Assembly (NCBI RefSeq): GCF_000378505.1
Contig: NZ_KB899991.1
Location: 1,602 to 65,601 of the forward strand
DNA from: Modicisalibacter luteus DSM 23508
GTDB lineage: Bacteria > Pseudomonadota > Gammaproteobacteria > Pseudomonadales > Halomonadaceae
DNA: 64,000 nucleotides
Direction: 5' to 3'
Shown here: positions 53,060-61,140 of the stretch, in pieces
Layout: each line of letters opens with the position of its first letter
Numbering within the stretch: the first letter of the stretch is position 1
Translations under genes and position numbers: made by a program
The notes under the pieces: generated by a model
The model's database searches: none
What the model saw: only the letters and a program-made list of their open reading frames with translations
What the model was told of the DNA's origin: nothing

Positions 53060-54264
53060 CCCGCTCACAGGGTAAGTTCGTTCCGCTTGGCTCCTCCAGG
53101 CACAATTCCTAAGCTGTTACCACGGCAATAGCGAGACAGTGAAGTCAGCATACCGTTGCAGCAACTATCACCGCTTTCCTCGAAATTCGAACCGTCGCGT
53201 TATGCCATGTCATCGAGAGTGAGTGCGATTCAGCTAGGCGGGGTATCGCTCGACCGTTTCCTATCGTTGAGCATTCGCTTGGCCACCGAATACGAGAGAT
53301 TACAGCGTTCACAGAAACGCAAATCCGATTCCTTCCCAGACAACGCCGATGCTCCTCCGCCCAGTTTGCAATGGGTTATATCATGATGTGCCGGGCTCCG
53401 CTGCCCATGGCAACAGGTCTGCCCAGCTATTCGGACTGTAAGGGGGGGGGGCGGTCGTGTTTCGCCTCGGCTATGAGGGTTTCATCAGTCGAGGCAGGGA
53501 TTTGGTTTGAGGTGCACCTGTAGGGCTGAGCCAAGCCCAAGCCTACCTGAGAGGCCCGCAGCCAACAGCGTGATGATTATCGCTAGATTGCGGGTTTACA
53601 TTGCATACGTCCAGCGCGAGTGCTGTGGGAACTGAAGCAAATTGAACCGATTACATATTATTACTTTGTATCAGCGCAAAAAATTCAGATTCAATTAGAT
53701 TGATTTAATAAAGAATAAACAATTAGTTATTAAGTGACTTGCAAGACAACCTGGTTACCTTTAGACAAAGGTATATATTGAAGGCTAGTCATTAGCTCCC
53801 TACCTTGTCTTATATACTATGTATGATAATAGCTAAACGCTACACAATACTTTCTGAAGTAAGTTTTGGTTATTTCCAGAGCTCGGCAAGGGGGAGAAGA
53901 TATGGTTTTGGTGTATTACGCTCCGAGCTGATTAGTGCTATCCGCATGTAGTCATGGAACACTTGGTCGGGTCTCGTCTGCAGTACGATTTCGGTGGCGG
54001 GTTAGAAGCGAAACTGGCAACAACATCCTGCCGGAGAAGATAATAATTTTGGCGAGAACAAGCAGAGGGTATATCTTGACTTGCTTGCGTCTTTCCCGGT
54101 GAGTCCTATGGACCGGATGATGCTTGGATCGTTAAGCCAATTATAAAGCCACATTCTAGTACAAGAAACTAGTAAAAAGATAGGGCAAGGAAGGCCGCTG
54201 CAACTTAGCTTGGCTCAGACATAAGTTAAAGCAGAGACGCATGTTACAATACGAGGCGCTAGCA
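53060..54264. other. 1.2-kb gene-poor, AT-rich gap with a PhzF scar
   Basis: No intact gene is visible. At 53419-53476 the minus strand carries a remnant of a PhzF 3' end (IAEAKHD..., LTVRIAGQ) around a run of ten G. From about 53640 to 53900 the sequence is distinctly AT-rich. It includes ATACTATGTAT at 53814-53824 and CTAGT-N7-ACTAG at 54156-54172, palindromes that could bind a GntR- or similar regulator of the following gene. Confidence 0.45.
53419..53476 (-). pseudogene. PhzF-family protein, C-terminal scar
   Basis: About 20 codons read IAEAKHD(R) then LTVRIAGQ, matching the C-terminus of the broken PhzF gene at 59479-60085 (FAEAEHD...LTIRIAGQ). The DNA of the two sites is visibly similar over about 55 bases (CTGCCC-GCTATTCGGA, then GGTCGT and GCCTCGGC). 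The reading frame changes inside a run of ten G (plus strand), so this scar is dead. Confidence 0.5.
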
Positions 54265-56166
54265 ATGAAATTAAAGACATACGCCAAGTCCGTTATTACT
54301 GTGGCCATTGCCGCAACGCTGGCACAAGGTGCCGTAGCTGCCCATGCTGCAGTGTCATCGACCCTAGAGCTGGAAAGTACCGGTGAGAAACATGCTATGG
54401 TTTACCCGCCGCTCAACCAAATCATTGGCGACGAGTTTCTGCCTAAGCTGGACTTCTTTTTCGAAAAAATTCTGACAGAAGGCGAAGGTCTGACCCTTGA
54501 TGGTACTCAGGCGTTTACCGGTAAAGACAAGTTTCTGCCCGGAAAGATTGCAATCGGCCTCAGTTATCTACTGTTGAACACTCCACAGGATTCGCCGCAG
54601 TTCGAGCGTTACTTACAAGGCTATCGTGACATCGCGGATATAACGATAGACAAGCGTAACGAGACTTGGGGAATATATTATTATATGTCGGCCCTCAACC
54701 GTCTGAAGCAGGCCGGCTTGTTGGACAAAGCAATAAGCCAAGAGACCCTGAACAAGCTCAAGGAGAAGACCGACTGGCGTCAGTTCGTCAATCAGGAAAA
54801 TTTCTCCCTAATCGACTTGCCCACCAACTACTACGGCGTGGCGTTTTCCATTGCTCGCCTGCGTTACCTGCTCGGCTGGGAAGACAAGGCAGACAGCGAA
54901 AAGCTGCTACAGAAGATGATGGATCACTACCGGGCATATTCCGGTGAGTACGGCTTTTCCGACGAGACTAACGGGCAAGGCCGCTTCGATCGGTACAGCA
55001 TCTTATTGATTGGTGAGATCTGCCAACGCTTTATCGAGACGGGGATGGAGGTCACTCCACAGATGAAGCAATGGTTGCGCAACTCGGTGGATGTCATTCT
55101 GGTGCGGCTGAACGAGGAGGGCCATGGCTTCAGCTATGGACGAAGTATCGGCGCCTACGGCGATACCTCATTTCTGGAAGTGCTGTCAGCAGCAGCCTAC
55201 CTGGATGTACTCACTCCCGAGGAAAAGGACATGGCTTATGCTTTCGCGGCCAGGGCAACAGAGCGCTATGTCGATTTCTGGTTCGATGAAGAGATGCAGT
55301 CAGTCAATCTGTGGGACAAGGGGCGCACCACGGATGCCTACCGCGGCAAGCACCGTATCCTCGGTGAAAATCTCAGCCTGTCCCATCAGATGATCTACAC
55401 AGCCAACCTATGGAAGGAGATGGGGTACAAAGACAAGATTCCTACCAATGACTTTGAAGACTGGTTGGAAGAGCTGCCCAAGGCCGCGGTGACCTGGTTT
55501 GCGAAAGGTGACTACGACCGGGCGCTGGTGACGTATCGCGATCAAGGCCATGTCATCAGCTTGCCGTTGATCAATGGCGGCAAGTCCAAGCATGACCAGA
55601 ACCCCTACTATCCGATTCCGTTTTCTAACGGGATGCTGGAGGGGACGCCAGACGAGAGCTACCCGCAGCTGCTGCCGCGTTTCACCCTAGGGGACGGCAC
55701 CGAGCTCATCCCCGCCGCCTTCATTCGCAACGTCGAAACAACCCGCAAGGGCGACACCGTGACAGTAACCTACCGCCAGGACGAAGTGGACCGAATCGGC
55801 GAACGAAACCCCATCAAGGATGACCGCCTCACGGTGGATACTCGCTATGAGCTTTCACCAGGGCAGATCACCCGCGAGGATACCTACCAGGCAACCGATA
55901 ACCTCGATGTGTCCAATATCAGGATGGTCTTTGCCAGCTTCTCGGAAGACGCCTCGGTCGAAGGAAATACGGTCACGTTCGGAGAGGGGGATGTGACGAC
56001 CTTCAGTGTCACCGGACTGGATAACTGCCAGGTCGAAGACATTGATGGCCAGCCGCCATACCGTAGCCCCGTCGGGCCCATGCAGACCCTGTTCACCTGC
56101 GAGAGTGCCAACGTGAACTTGGGCGACCCACTGACCATCTCCTGGACAGTGAAATATACGCAATGA
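54265..56166 (+). CDS. Secreted protein of unknown family: helical toroid plus beta-sandwich, polysaccharide-lyase-like
   Basis: A 633-residue protein with a signal peptide (MKLKTYAKSVITVAIAATLAQ...AHA). Residues about 40-410 are helix-rich with aromatic, Asp/Asn-rich motifs (NETWGIYYYMSALNRL, LPTNYYGVAFSIARLRYLL, YGFSDETNGQGRFDRYSILL, HGFSYGRSIGAYGDTSFLEVL), fitting an (alpha/alpha)n toroid. YGRSIGAYGD recalls the YGRSLxYR motif of DUF2264. Residues about 440-630 are beta-rich (TVTVTYRQD, LTVDTRYELSPGQITRED). Toroid plus C-terminal beta-sandwich is the layout of several polysaccharide lyases. I cannot place it in a known family. GAGG precedes the ATG at 54265. The next gene encodes a pectate-lyase-like enzyme, so joint saccharide breakdown is inferred. 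Confidence 0.6.
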   Translation: MKLKTYAKSVITVAIAATLAQGAVAAHAAVSSTLELESTGEKHAMVYPPLNQIIGDEFLPKLDFFFEKILTEGEGLTLDGTQAFTGKDKFLPGKIAIGLSYLLLNTPQDSPQFERYLQGYRDIADITIDKRNETWGIYYYMSALNRLKQAGLLDKAISQETLNKLKEKTDWRQFVNQENFSLIDLPTNYYGVAFSIARLRYLLGWEDKADSEKLLQKMMDHYRAYSGEYGFSDETNGQGRFDRYSILLIGEICQRFIETGMEVTPQMKQWLRNSVDVILVRLNEEGHGFSYGRSIGAYGDTSFLEVLSAAAYLDVLTPEEKDMAYAFAARATERYVDFWFDEEMQSVNLWDKGRTTDAYRGKHRILGENLSLSHQMIYTANLWKEMGYKDKIPTNDFEDWLEELPKAAVTWFAKGDYDRALVTYRDQGHVISLPLINGGKSKHDQNPYYPIPFSNGMLEGTPDESYPQLLPRFTLGDGTELIPAAFIRNVETTRKGDTVTVTYRQDEVDRIGERNPIKDDRLTVDTRYELSPGQITREDTYQATDNLDVSNIRMVFASFSEDASVEGNTVTFGEGDVTTFSVTGLDNCQVEDIDGQPPYRSPVGPMQTLFTCESANVNLGDPLTISWTVKYTQ

Positions 56167-56244
56167 CGTAATCGTCTGTGCTTTTCGCTTGGAAAGGCAC
56201 AGGCAACCTGTAGTTTGCGCGCTCATATAAAAGGAACAATGACA

Positions 56245-57906
56245 ATGCAACACCGACTACATACTGCGAGGAAGCTACAGCAACCTGCCACGTCGCTGCT
56301 GGCGTTAGCGGTAGGCAGTGTGCTGTGGATGGGTCAAGCCGGTGCAGCCGAGCCGGTCAGCCCTGATCAGGTGCGTTCAGCCATGAAGGAGGCGACCCAC
56401 TTCATGGTCGACGAGGTAGCTACCAATGGCGGTTATGTCTGGTCCTACCTACCGGATTTCTCTCGACGCTGGGGGGAAATGGAGGCCTACGACACCATGG
56501 TCTGGGTCCAGCCGCCAGGTACGGCCACCATGGGCCACACCTACCTCGATGCCTACCATGCGACAGGCGATGAATTTTACTACCAGGCTGCTACCGAGGT
56601 AGCCAATGCCCTGATCTGGGGACAGACCGAAGCTGGCGGCTGGAACTACATGTTCGACTTCGCTGGGCCAAAATCGCAGGACAAATGGTATGAAACCATC
56701 GGCAAGAACGGGTGGCGGCTGGAAGAGTTTCAGCATAACTGGGGCAACGCCACATTTGATGACCTGGGCACCTCCGAAGCGTCCCAACTGCTGCTTCGTC
56801 TGTATCTGGAAAAGCGCGATCCCAAGTACCTTGTACCATTAGAGAAAACCATCGACTTTGTGCTGGAGAGTCAATTTGCCTCTGGCGGCTGGCCGCAGCG
56901 CTACCCCGAAAACGACCTATGGGAGGGTGATTACACTTCATATATTACGCTCAACGATGAAGTGGCGGCCCAGAACATCAAATTCCTGATCATGGCTTAT
57001 CAAAGTCTGGGACCGGCTGTCGATGGCGAGCGAATCCTCAACGCCATCTATCGAGGCATGAACTCTCTATTGTTTCTCCAGCAAGGAAAGGATCAGCCAG
57101 GCTGGGCTTTACAATACACCCATGACTTCGAGCCGGCAGCGGCACGCACTTATGAGCCCAAGTCTCTGGCGACCCATACCACGGCATCGGCGGTCAACCA
57201 ACTGATGGATTTCTACGAGCTGACGGGTCAGTCCAAGTTTCTGGCAAGAATTCCTGAAGCGCTTGACTGGCTGGCGTCGGTTAAGCTGCCCGAGGATAAG
57301 CTGATCAACGGCAGGGCATATCCAACCTTTATCGAGATCGGCACCAAAAAGCCTCTTTACGTGCACCGCCGTGGGTCGAATGTGGTAAATGGCGAATACT
57401 TCGTCGACCATAACCCGGAAAACACCCTGGGCCATTACTCGCCGACGCGGAACATCGATCTTGAGGGGCTGCGTAAGCGATATCAGTCATTGGCCGAGTC
57501 AGATCCCAGGGAAGTGTCCAGGAACTCGCCGCTGGTGTCATCAAAGCAGATTAACCTTCCCGAATATTTTGTGACGAACGAGATCAGTGTTTCAGACCTC
57601 AACGCCGGTAGTCACCTGGAAAGTGAAGACGAAGTTTCTGCCGAGGCCGTATCCGAGATCGTGTCTTCATTAAATGAATCGCGCTACTGGCCTACGCAAT
57701 TAGTGGCAACAACCTACCCGTATGCGGGGCCTGGTGACGAAACGGTGCCCGAAGGCGATTATGCGCAGACGCACGTCGGTGATAAATACGATACCTCGCC
57801 CTACGTGACCGACAACGCCGTGGAAGGCATCTCCATCGCCAAGTACATTGAGAACATGAGCACTCTGATTAGCTATTTGCGACAGGTGCAAACCAACCAG
57901 CAGTAA
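56245..57906 (+). CDS. Family-10-like pectate lyase, secreted
   Basis: A 553-residue protein with signal peptide (MQHRLHTARKLQQPATSLLAL...GAAEP). The catalytic (alpha/alpha)3-toroid of polysaccharide lyase family 10 type is recognisable: SGGWPQRYPENDLWEGDY, TSYITLNDEVAAQNIKFL, GWALQYTHDFEPAAARTYEPKSLATHTTASAVNQLMDFYELTG. N-terminal MVDEVATNGGYVWSY and MGHTYLDAYHATGD fill the rest. It cleaves uronate-containing polymers (pectate, or perhaps marine polyuronates) in the periplasm or outside. Start 56245 has AAGGA nine bases upstream. A terminator follows. The C-terminal 100 residues (acidic, from about 430) are an extension I do not recognise. Confidence 0.8.
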   Translation: MQHRLHTARKLQQPATSLLALAVGSVLWMGQAGAAEPVSPDQVRSAMKEATHFMVDEVATNGGYVWSYLPDFSRRWGEMEAYDTMVWVQPPGTATMGHTYLDAYHATGDEFYYQAATEVANALIWGQTEAGGWNYMFDFAGPKSQDKWYETIGKNGWRLEEFQHNWGNATFDDLGTSEASQLLLRLYLEKRDPKYLVPLEKTIDFVLESQFASGGWPQRYPENDLWEGDYTSYITLNDEVAAQNIKFLIMAYQSLGPAVDGERILNAIYRGMNSLLFLQQGKDQPGWALQYTHDFEPAAARTYEPKSLATHTTASAVNQLMDFYELTGQSKFLARIPEALDWLASVKLPEDKLINGRAYPTFIEIGTKKPLYVHRRGSNVVNGEYFVDHNPENTLGHYSPTRNIDLEGLRKRYQSLAESDPREVSRNSPLVSSKQINLPEYFVTNEISVSDLNAGSHLESEDEVSAEAVSEIVSSLNESRYWPTQLVATTYPYAGPGDETVPEGDYAQTHVGDKYDTSPYVTDNAVEGISIAKYIENMSTLISYLRQVQTNQQ

Positions 57907-57949
57907 ATGTCGCTATACCATGGCTTACGTTCAAACCGATCGTTTTTCC

Positions 57950-57976
57950 CTTCGCCGGCCATTGGCCGGCTTTTGG
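57950..57976 (+). terminator. Terminator after the pectate lyase-like gene
   Basis: GCCGGCC-ATT-GGCCGGC followed by TTTT, 45 bases past the stop. Confidence 0.8.
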
Positions 57977-58246
57977 CTGAAAGCATGGCACCATCTCGCT
58001 GAGTTGCGAAAACAATGCCTTTTCAGGAATCAATGCCACAGTAAGCGTGATGTAAAACTAGTTTGGTTTTTGTGCTTTTCCGCCCCAGTCCATGACTGAG
58101 CCTGTAACTACAGAGGTTGGGTTTCCGGTGATGACCTCCTGCATTATAGCGAAGCGCTCCGCAGAAAAGCGCTTACTTTGGGATGGCGGGTTTGCCGGAA
58201 GCCAATAAATATCCCCTTGCTTGGCCTATTACCTGTCATTACGACG
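57977..58246. other. Gene-poor stretch
   Basis: No recognisable gene. Read leftward, a short frame (MQEVITGNPTSVVTGSVMDW..., about 58155 to 58070) is preceded by a hairpin-forming AGCGCT...AGCGCT sequence. It may be a fragment of something, but I cannot name it. Confidence 0.3.
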
Positions 58247-58843
58247 CTAGGCGTCACCCGCACTTTTTACGGCGAGAAACTCGCCTTTGCCAACCGGAAC
58301 GAGAATGCTGGTGAAATCTTTGTCCGACTCGACTAGATTAAGGAAGGGCGTCATTTGTTCTCGGTGGGAAATGGCATTGTCTACGATGAGTAGCCCTCCA
58401 GGACGAAGCACTCGACGAATCTGGTCCCACCAGGCGCGATACTCCGAGCGCTCCGAGTCGAGAAAGAGCAGATCGATTGAGGCGTCTGTCACTCGTGTGA
58501 GGGTCGCACCCGCATCGTCATGAACCAGCGTGACGTATTCACTGAGTCCTGAGCGGGAAAAGGTGTCAGAGGCAAGGCCGGCCTTGTACGCCGAAGATTC
58601 GACTGTCGTCACGCTGCCGCCAGTGGTACAGGCCGCTTCTGCTAACCAGAGCGTTGAATAGCCATTGGAGGTGCCGATTTCCAGAATATGGCGTGCCGCG
58701 GTTGCCCGAACCATCACTGACAGAAACTCACCCGTATCGCGTGTGATATTGAGCATTCGTTTGGAGCGTTCGGAATACGCGTTGTCGTTTTTCTCACCGA
58801 AGTGCTCCAGCTCGGTTTTCAGTGCTTCGAGTGGACTCTGCAT
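58247..58843 (-). CDS. O-methyltransferase (SAM-dependent, family 3 type)
   Basis: A 198-residue methyltransferase. The SAM motif ILEIGTSNGYSTLWLAEA, SVTTVESSAYKAGLA, the metal-associated IDLLFLDSERSEYRAWW and RPGGLLIVDNAISHREQ match the CCoAMT/O-methyltransferase-3 family, which methylates catechol-like oxygens. Start ATG 58843 has GCGGAG eight bases upstream; a longer frame to 58909 is unsupported. It stands 62 bases after the GNAT gene on the same strand, so the two may be one unit. Confidence 0.86.
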   Translation of the reverse strand: MQSPLEALKTELEHFGEKNDNAYSERSKRMLNITRDTGEFLSVMVRATAARHILEIGTSNGYSTLWLAEAACTTGGSVTTVESSAYKAGLASDTFSRSGLSEYVTLVHDDAGATLTRVTDASIDLLFLDSERSEYRAWWDQIRRVLRPGGLLIVDNAISHREQMTPFLNLVESDKDFTSILVPVGKGEFLAVKSAGDA

Positions 58844-58905
58844 TTTGTTACTCCGCAGGTTTCCAATGGTTGTATTCCCAAGATGCAGTGAGACGCTGTC
58901 GGAAA

Positions 58906-59427
58906 TCACAGCCTGCCCGATGGTAGATGAAGGGTAAAGCGAGTCTCAGAGCCGTGCTGCCCTGGCAGCGCAAGCGGCTTTGAGGAGTCTGGCTCCGGTC
59001 TGAACCCCGCCTTTTTGTAGAAGTGCTCGGCTCGGTTATTGCCCGCTAGAACCCAAACCCGAATATCGGTTGATCCTTGGCTGACCATTTCTGCGCAAGA
59101 TGCCAACCAGAGTTGGTGGCCTATGCCTTTCGAACAATGGTCTGGTAGGAGATAAAGAGCCCATAACTCATGGACAGTGGGGCTGCCCATCGCATCTCGG
59201 TACGGTCCGAAGGCTGAAAAACCAACAATCTCATCGCTATCCTCAGCCACCAGTAAAGATGGGGTGGGGTTAGCCAGCGACCGTGCCCACATAACCTGGC
59301 GTTTCTCGACCGATAAATTATCCAACAGATCGTCGGTAAGCAGGCCACGGTAAGCATACTGCCAAGAACGGACATGTACCTGGGCAATAGACAAAGCATC
59401 AGAGGTAGTAGCGTGACGAATGCGCAT
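58906..59427 (-). CDS. GNAT family N-acetyltransferase
   Basis: A 173-residue acetyltransferase. Motif A-like region is LYLLPDHCSKGIGHQLWLASC (acetyl-CoA loop, GxGxxL), followed by VWVLAGNNRAEHFYKKAGFRPE (motif B, NxxAxxFYxKxGF). Start at MRIRHATTSDALSIAQVH with GAGAAGG upstream. Substrate unknown. Near a broken PhzF gene in an accessory region. Confidence 0.87.
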   Translation of the reverse strand: MRIRHATTSDALSIAQVHVRSWQYAYRGLLTDDLLDNLSVEKRQVMWARSLANPTPSLLVAEDSDEIVGFSAFGPYRDAMGSPTVHELWALYLLPDHCSKGIGHQLWLASCAEMVSQGSTDIRVWVLAGNNRAEHFYKKAGFRPEPDSSKPLALPGQHGSETRFTLHLPSGRL

Positions 59428-59478
59428 CGCTTGCCTTCTCAAGTGGTTTGTAACCTAGCCCTCACTGTGGCCCTGGCT

Positions 59479-60085
59479 TTATCCGGGTAGACTGATCGAC
59501 CCGCGGCCGATGGCCACAGCCTGCCCGGCTATTCGGATCGTCAGGGTATGGTCGTCATGTTCTGCCTCGGCGAAGATCTGGCTGGGCCGGCCCATCTCGA
59601 CGCCCTGATGTTTCAGCCAGCGCGACTGGCCGGGGTGGGGCATTCCTGCTGCGAGATGACCTGCCAGTCGCTGGATATTCACGGCTCCGGCCTGCCGTCG
59701 AGAACATGCGACTGCGCAAGTAGGCATCTGAACTGGTGCCCTTATCGTTCACACAAAGATATATCTGCTCGTAGCCACTGAGTGTGACCCAGTCTTGCCA
59801 GATGCTGGGAGACGGGCGAGCTCGTCTGAGTGCTTCCAGGGAATCAAGATCGATCAGATGATAAGGCAACCCACAGGACACGAGTACAGGGTCGCTGATG
59901 ATGTGGCCTTCTGACAGCCCGAGCAACTTCGCGGCGGTGGTAAGATTCAGCGTGCTGTTCCTGATCTCGAGCGGCTGTGCCGTGGTGAAGCAAGCCAGGT
60001 CCTGCTCAAAGGTTACCTGTAGAAAACCGACCCCGGACTCCAGCGTAAGGGGTGAGCTGTTGCTGTCGTCCTGCGGAGTCTCGGC
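59479..60085 (-). pseudogene. PhzF family isomerase-like protein, 5'-truncated and frameshifted
   Basis: PhzF proteins are epimerase-like isomerases. Reading leftward, LTLESGVGFLQVTFEQ, LGLSEGHIISDPVLVSCGLPYHLIDLDSLEALRRARPS, YLRSRMFS and EYPATG (the DPATG motif) are in one frame. The C-terminal GHLAAGMPHPGQ...VEMGRPSQIFAEAEHD...LTIRIAGQAVAIGRG is in a second frame. A frameshift lies between about 59650 and 59690. The N-terminal third (with the GNPxAVV and catalytic Glu region) is missing at about 60085. The divergent partner is a LysR remnant starting within a few bases. Confidence 0.7.
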
Positions 60086-60087
60086 CG

Positions 60088-60348
60088 GCCGCATCTTCGA
60101 GTTCGGATCCCTGGATGCCATGCTGGGCTGTGTTGCGGCAGGCATGAACTATGCGCTCCTGCCACAGGCCACGGTGGATGCGCGCGCGCAAGCATCGCTT
60201 CGGCGTACACAGCATGGCGTTACCGATGCCCCTGGCTAACGTCGATACTTACCTGACGACGCTACCCTCCCCAACGTGGTCGCCGACGCTGGCTCGTTTT
60301 GTAGAGGTACTCTATCAGGTTACGGGACAGCCCCGACTCAACGGATGA
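60088..60348 (+). pseudogene. LysR-type regulator, C-terminal remnant with frameshift
   Basis: The effector-domain end of a LysR regulator: FEFGSLDAMLGCVAAGMNYALLPQATVDARA in one frame and VHSMALPMPLANVDTYLTTLPSPTWSPTLARFVEVL in the next, with a shift at about 60185-60195. The whole DNA-binding half is missing. Position and divergent orientation to the PhzF remnant suggest that it was the regulator of that gene, and that one deletion removed both 5' ends. Confidence 0.7.
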
Positions 60349-60403
60349 GGGGTATTAATGTAGGCCCACCGCCACGCCAAGGCGTTATACTGATAACCTC
60401 CGC

Positions 60404-60427
60404 CCAGTCCAGTCCAGTCCAGTCCAG
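60404..60427. repeat. CCAGT tandem repeat (4.8 copies)
   Basis: Four full CCAGT units plus CCAG at 60404-60427, about 115 bases before a GNAT gene. A GTTAT-N4-ATAAC inverted repeat lies just upstream at 60384-60397. Pentanucleotide tracts change length by slippage; here it is outside any gene. Confidence 0.75.
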
Positions 60428-60541
60428 CATTTCCCTGCGCGATGGCTTCGAGCAGGTGTTCTCTCAGTATACTAGCAGAGAGCAAAGGCTGTTGGATGCC
60501 CGCCTTGAGGCTAGCAGTAACCCTATCTAAGGATACAGCTC

Positions 60542-61048
60542 ATGAGCATTCAACAGTACACAACCTATTATCTTGAGATGCTCAGAGTGGAACAGCTCAG
60601 GGCGAAGCCGATACCGGAAGCATTGAATATCGCTGAGTGTCGTCTCCCCCAACATCAATTTAATCGTTTCCTTTACGAGCTAGTTGGCAGCGACTGGGAG
60701 TGGGGCGATTTGGATGATTGGACGGACTCGCAGTGGCAAGCGCTAGTAGCTGGTGATGATCATCGTACATGGGTGGCGTACTATCAGGGGGCTATTGCGG
60801 GATATTATGAGTTGTATCGCCCCGATGGCCACAGCACTGAGATCCGTTATTTCGGGTTGGCGCCAGGATTTATTGGCCTGGGCTTCGGTGGGCCGTTGCT
60901 GAGCCATGCTATTAACTCCGCCTGGGCGTGGGCCGGTACGAAGCGGGTATGGGTACATACCTGCACCTTCGATCACCCCAGCGCCCTGCGCAATTACCAG
61001 GCACGTGGACTGAAAATCTACAAGGAAGAGGTCAGTAGGATCGAATGA
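60542..61048 (+). CDS. GNAT family N-acetyltransferase
   Basis: A 168-residue acetyltransferase. The acetyl-CoA loop is around IRYFGLAPGFIGLGFGGPLLSHAINSAW, with VWVHTCTFDHPSALRNYQARGLKIYKEE as the C-terminal motif B. This pattern (WxD near the N-terminal part, R-Y-F-G-L) is common in gammaproteobacterial GNATs of unknown substrate. AAGGATA precedes the ATG. It is convergent with trpA. Confidence 0.85.
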   Translation: MSIQQYTTYYLEMLRVEQLRAKPIPEALNIAECRLPQHQFNRFLYELVGSDWEWGDLDDWTDSQWQALVAGDDHRTWVAYYQGAIAGYYELYRPDGHSTEIRYFGLAPGFIGLGFGGPLLSHAINSAWAWAGTKRVWVHTCTFDHPSALRNYQARGLKIYKEEVSRIE

Positions 61049-61140
61049 ATTGGGGGGATAACAGAAAAATTCTGCCCTATGACGTCTTGCCATAATGACC
61101 GAAGAGGCTGTGCTCAATATCCTCAAGGCTAGCTGTCACT

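Noticed and set aside
53156-53386. A 76-codon plus-strand frame after the MarR gene
   Set aside because: No ribosome site, no homologue pattern, and it runs toward the PhzF scar; probably chance.
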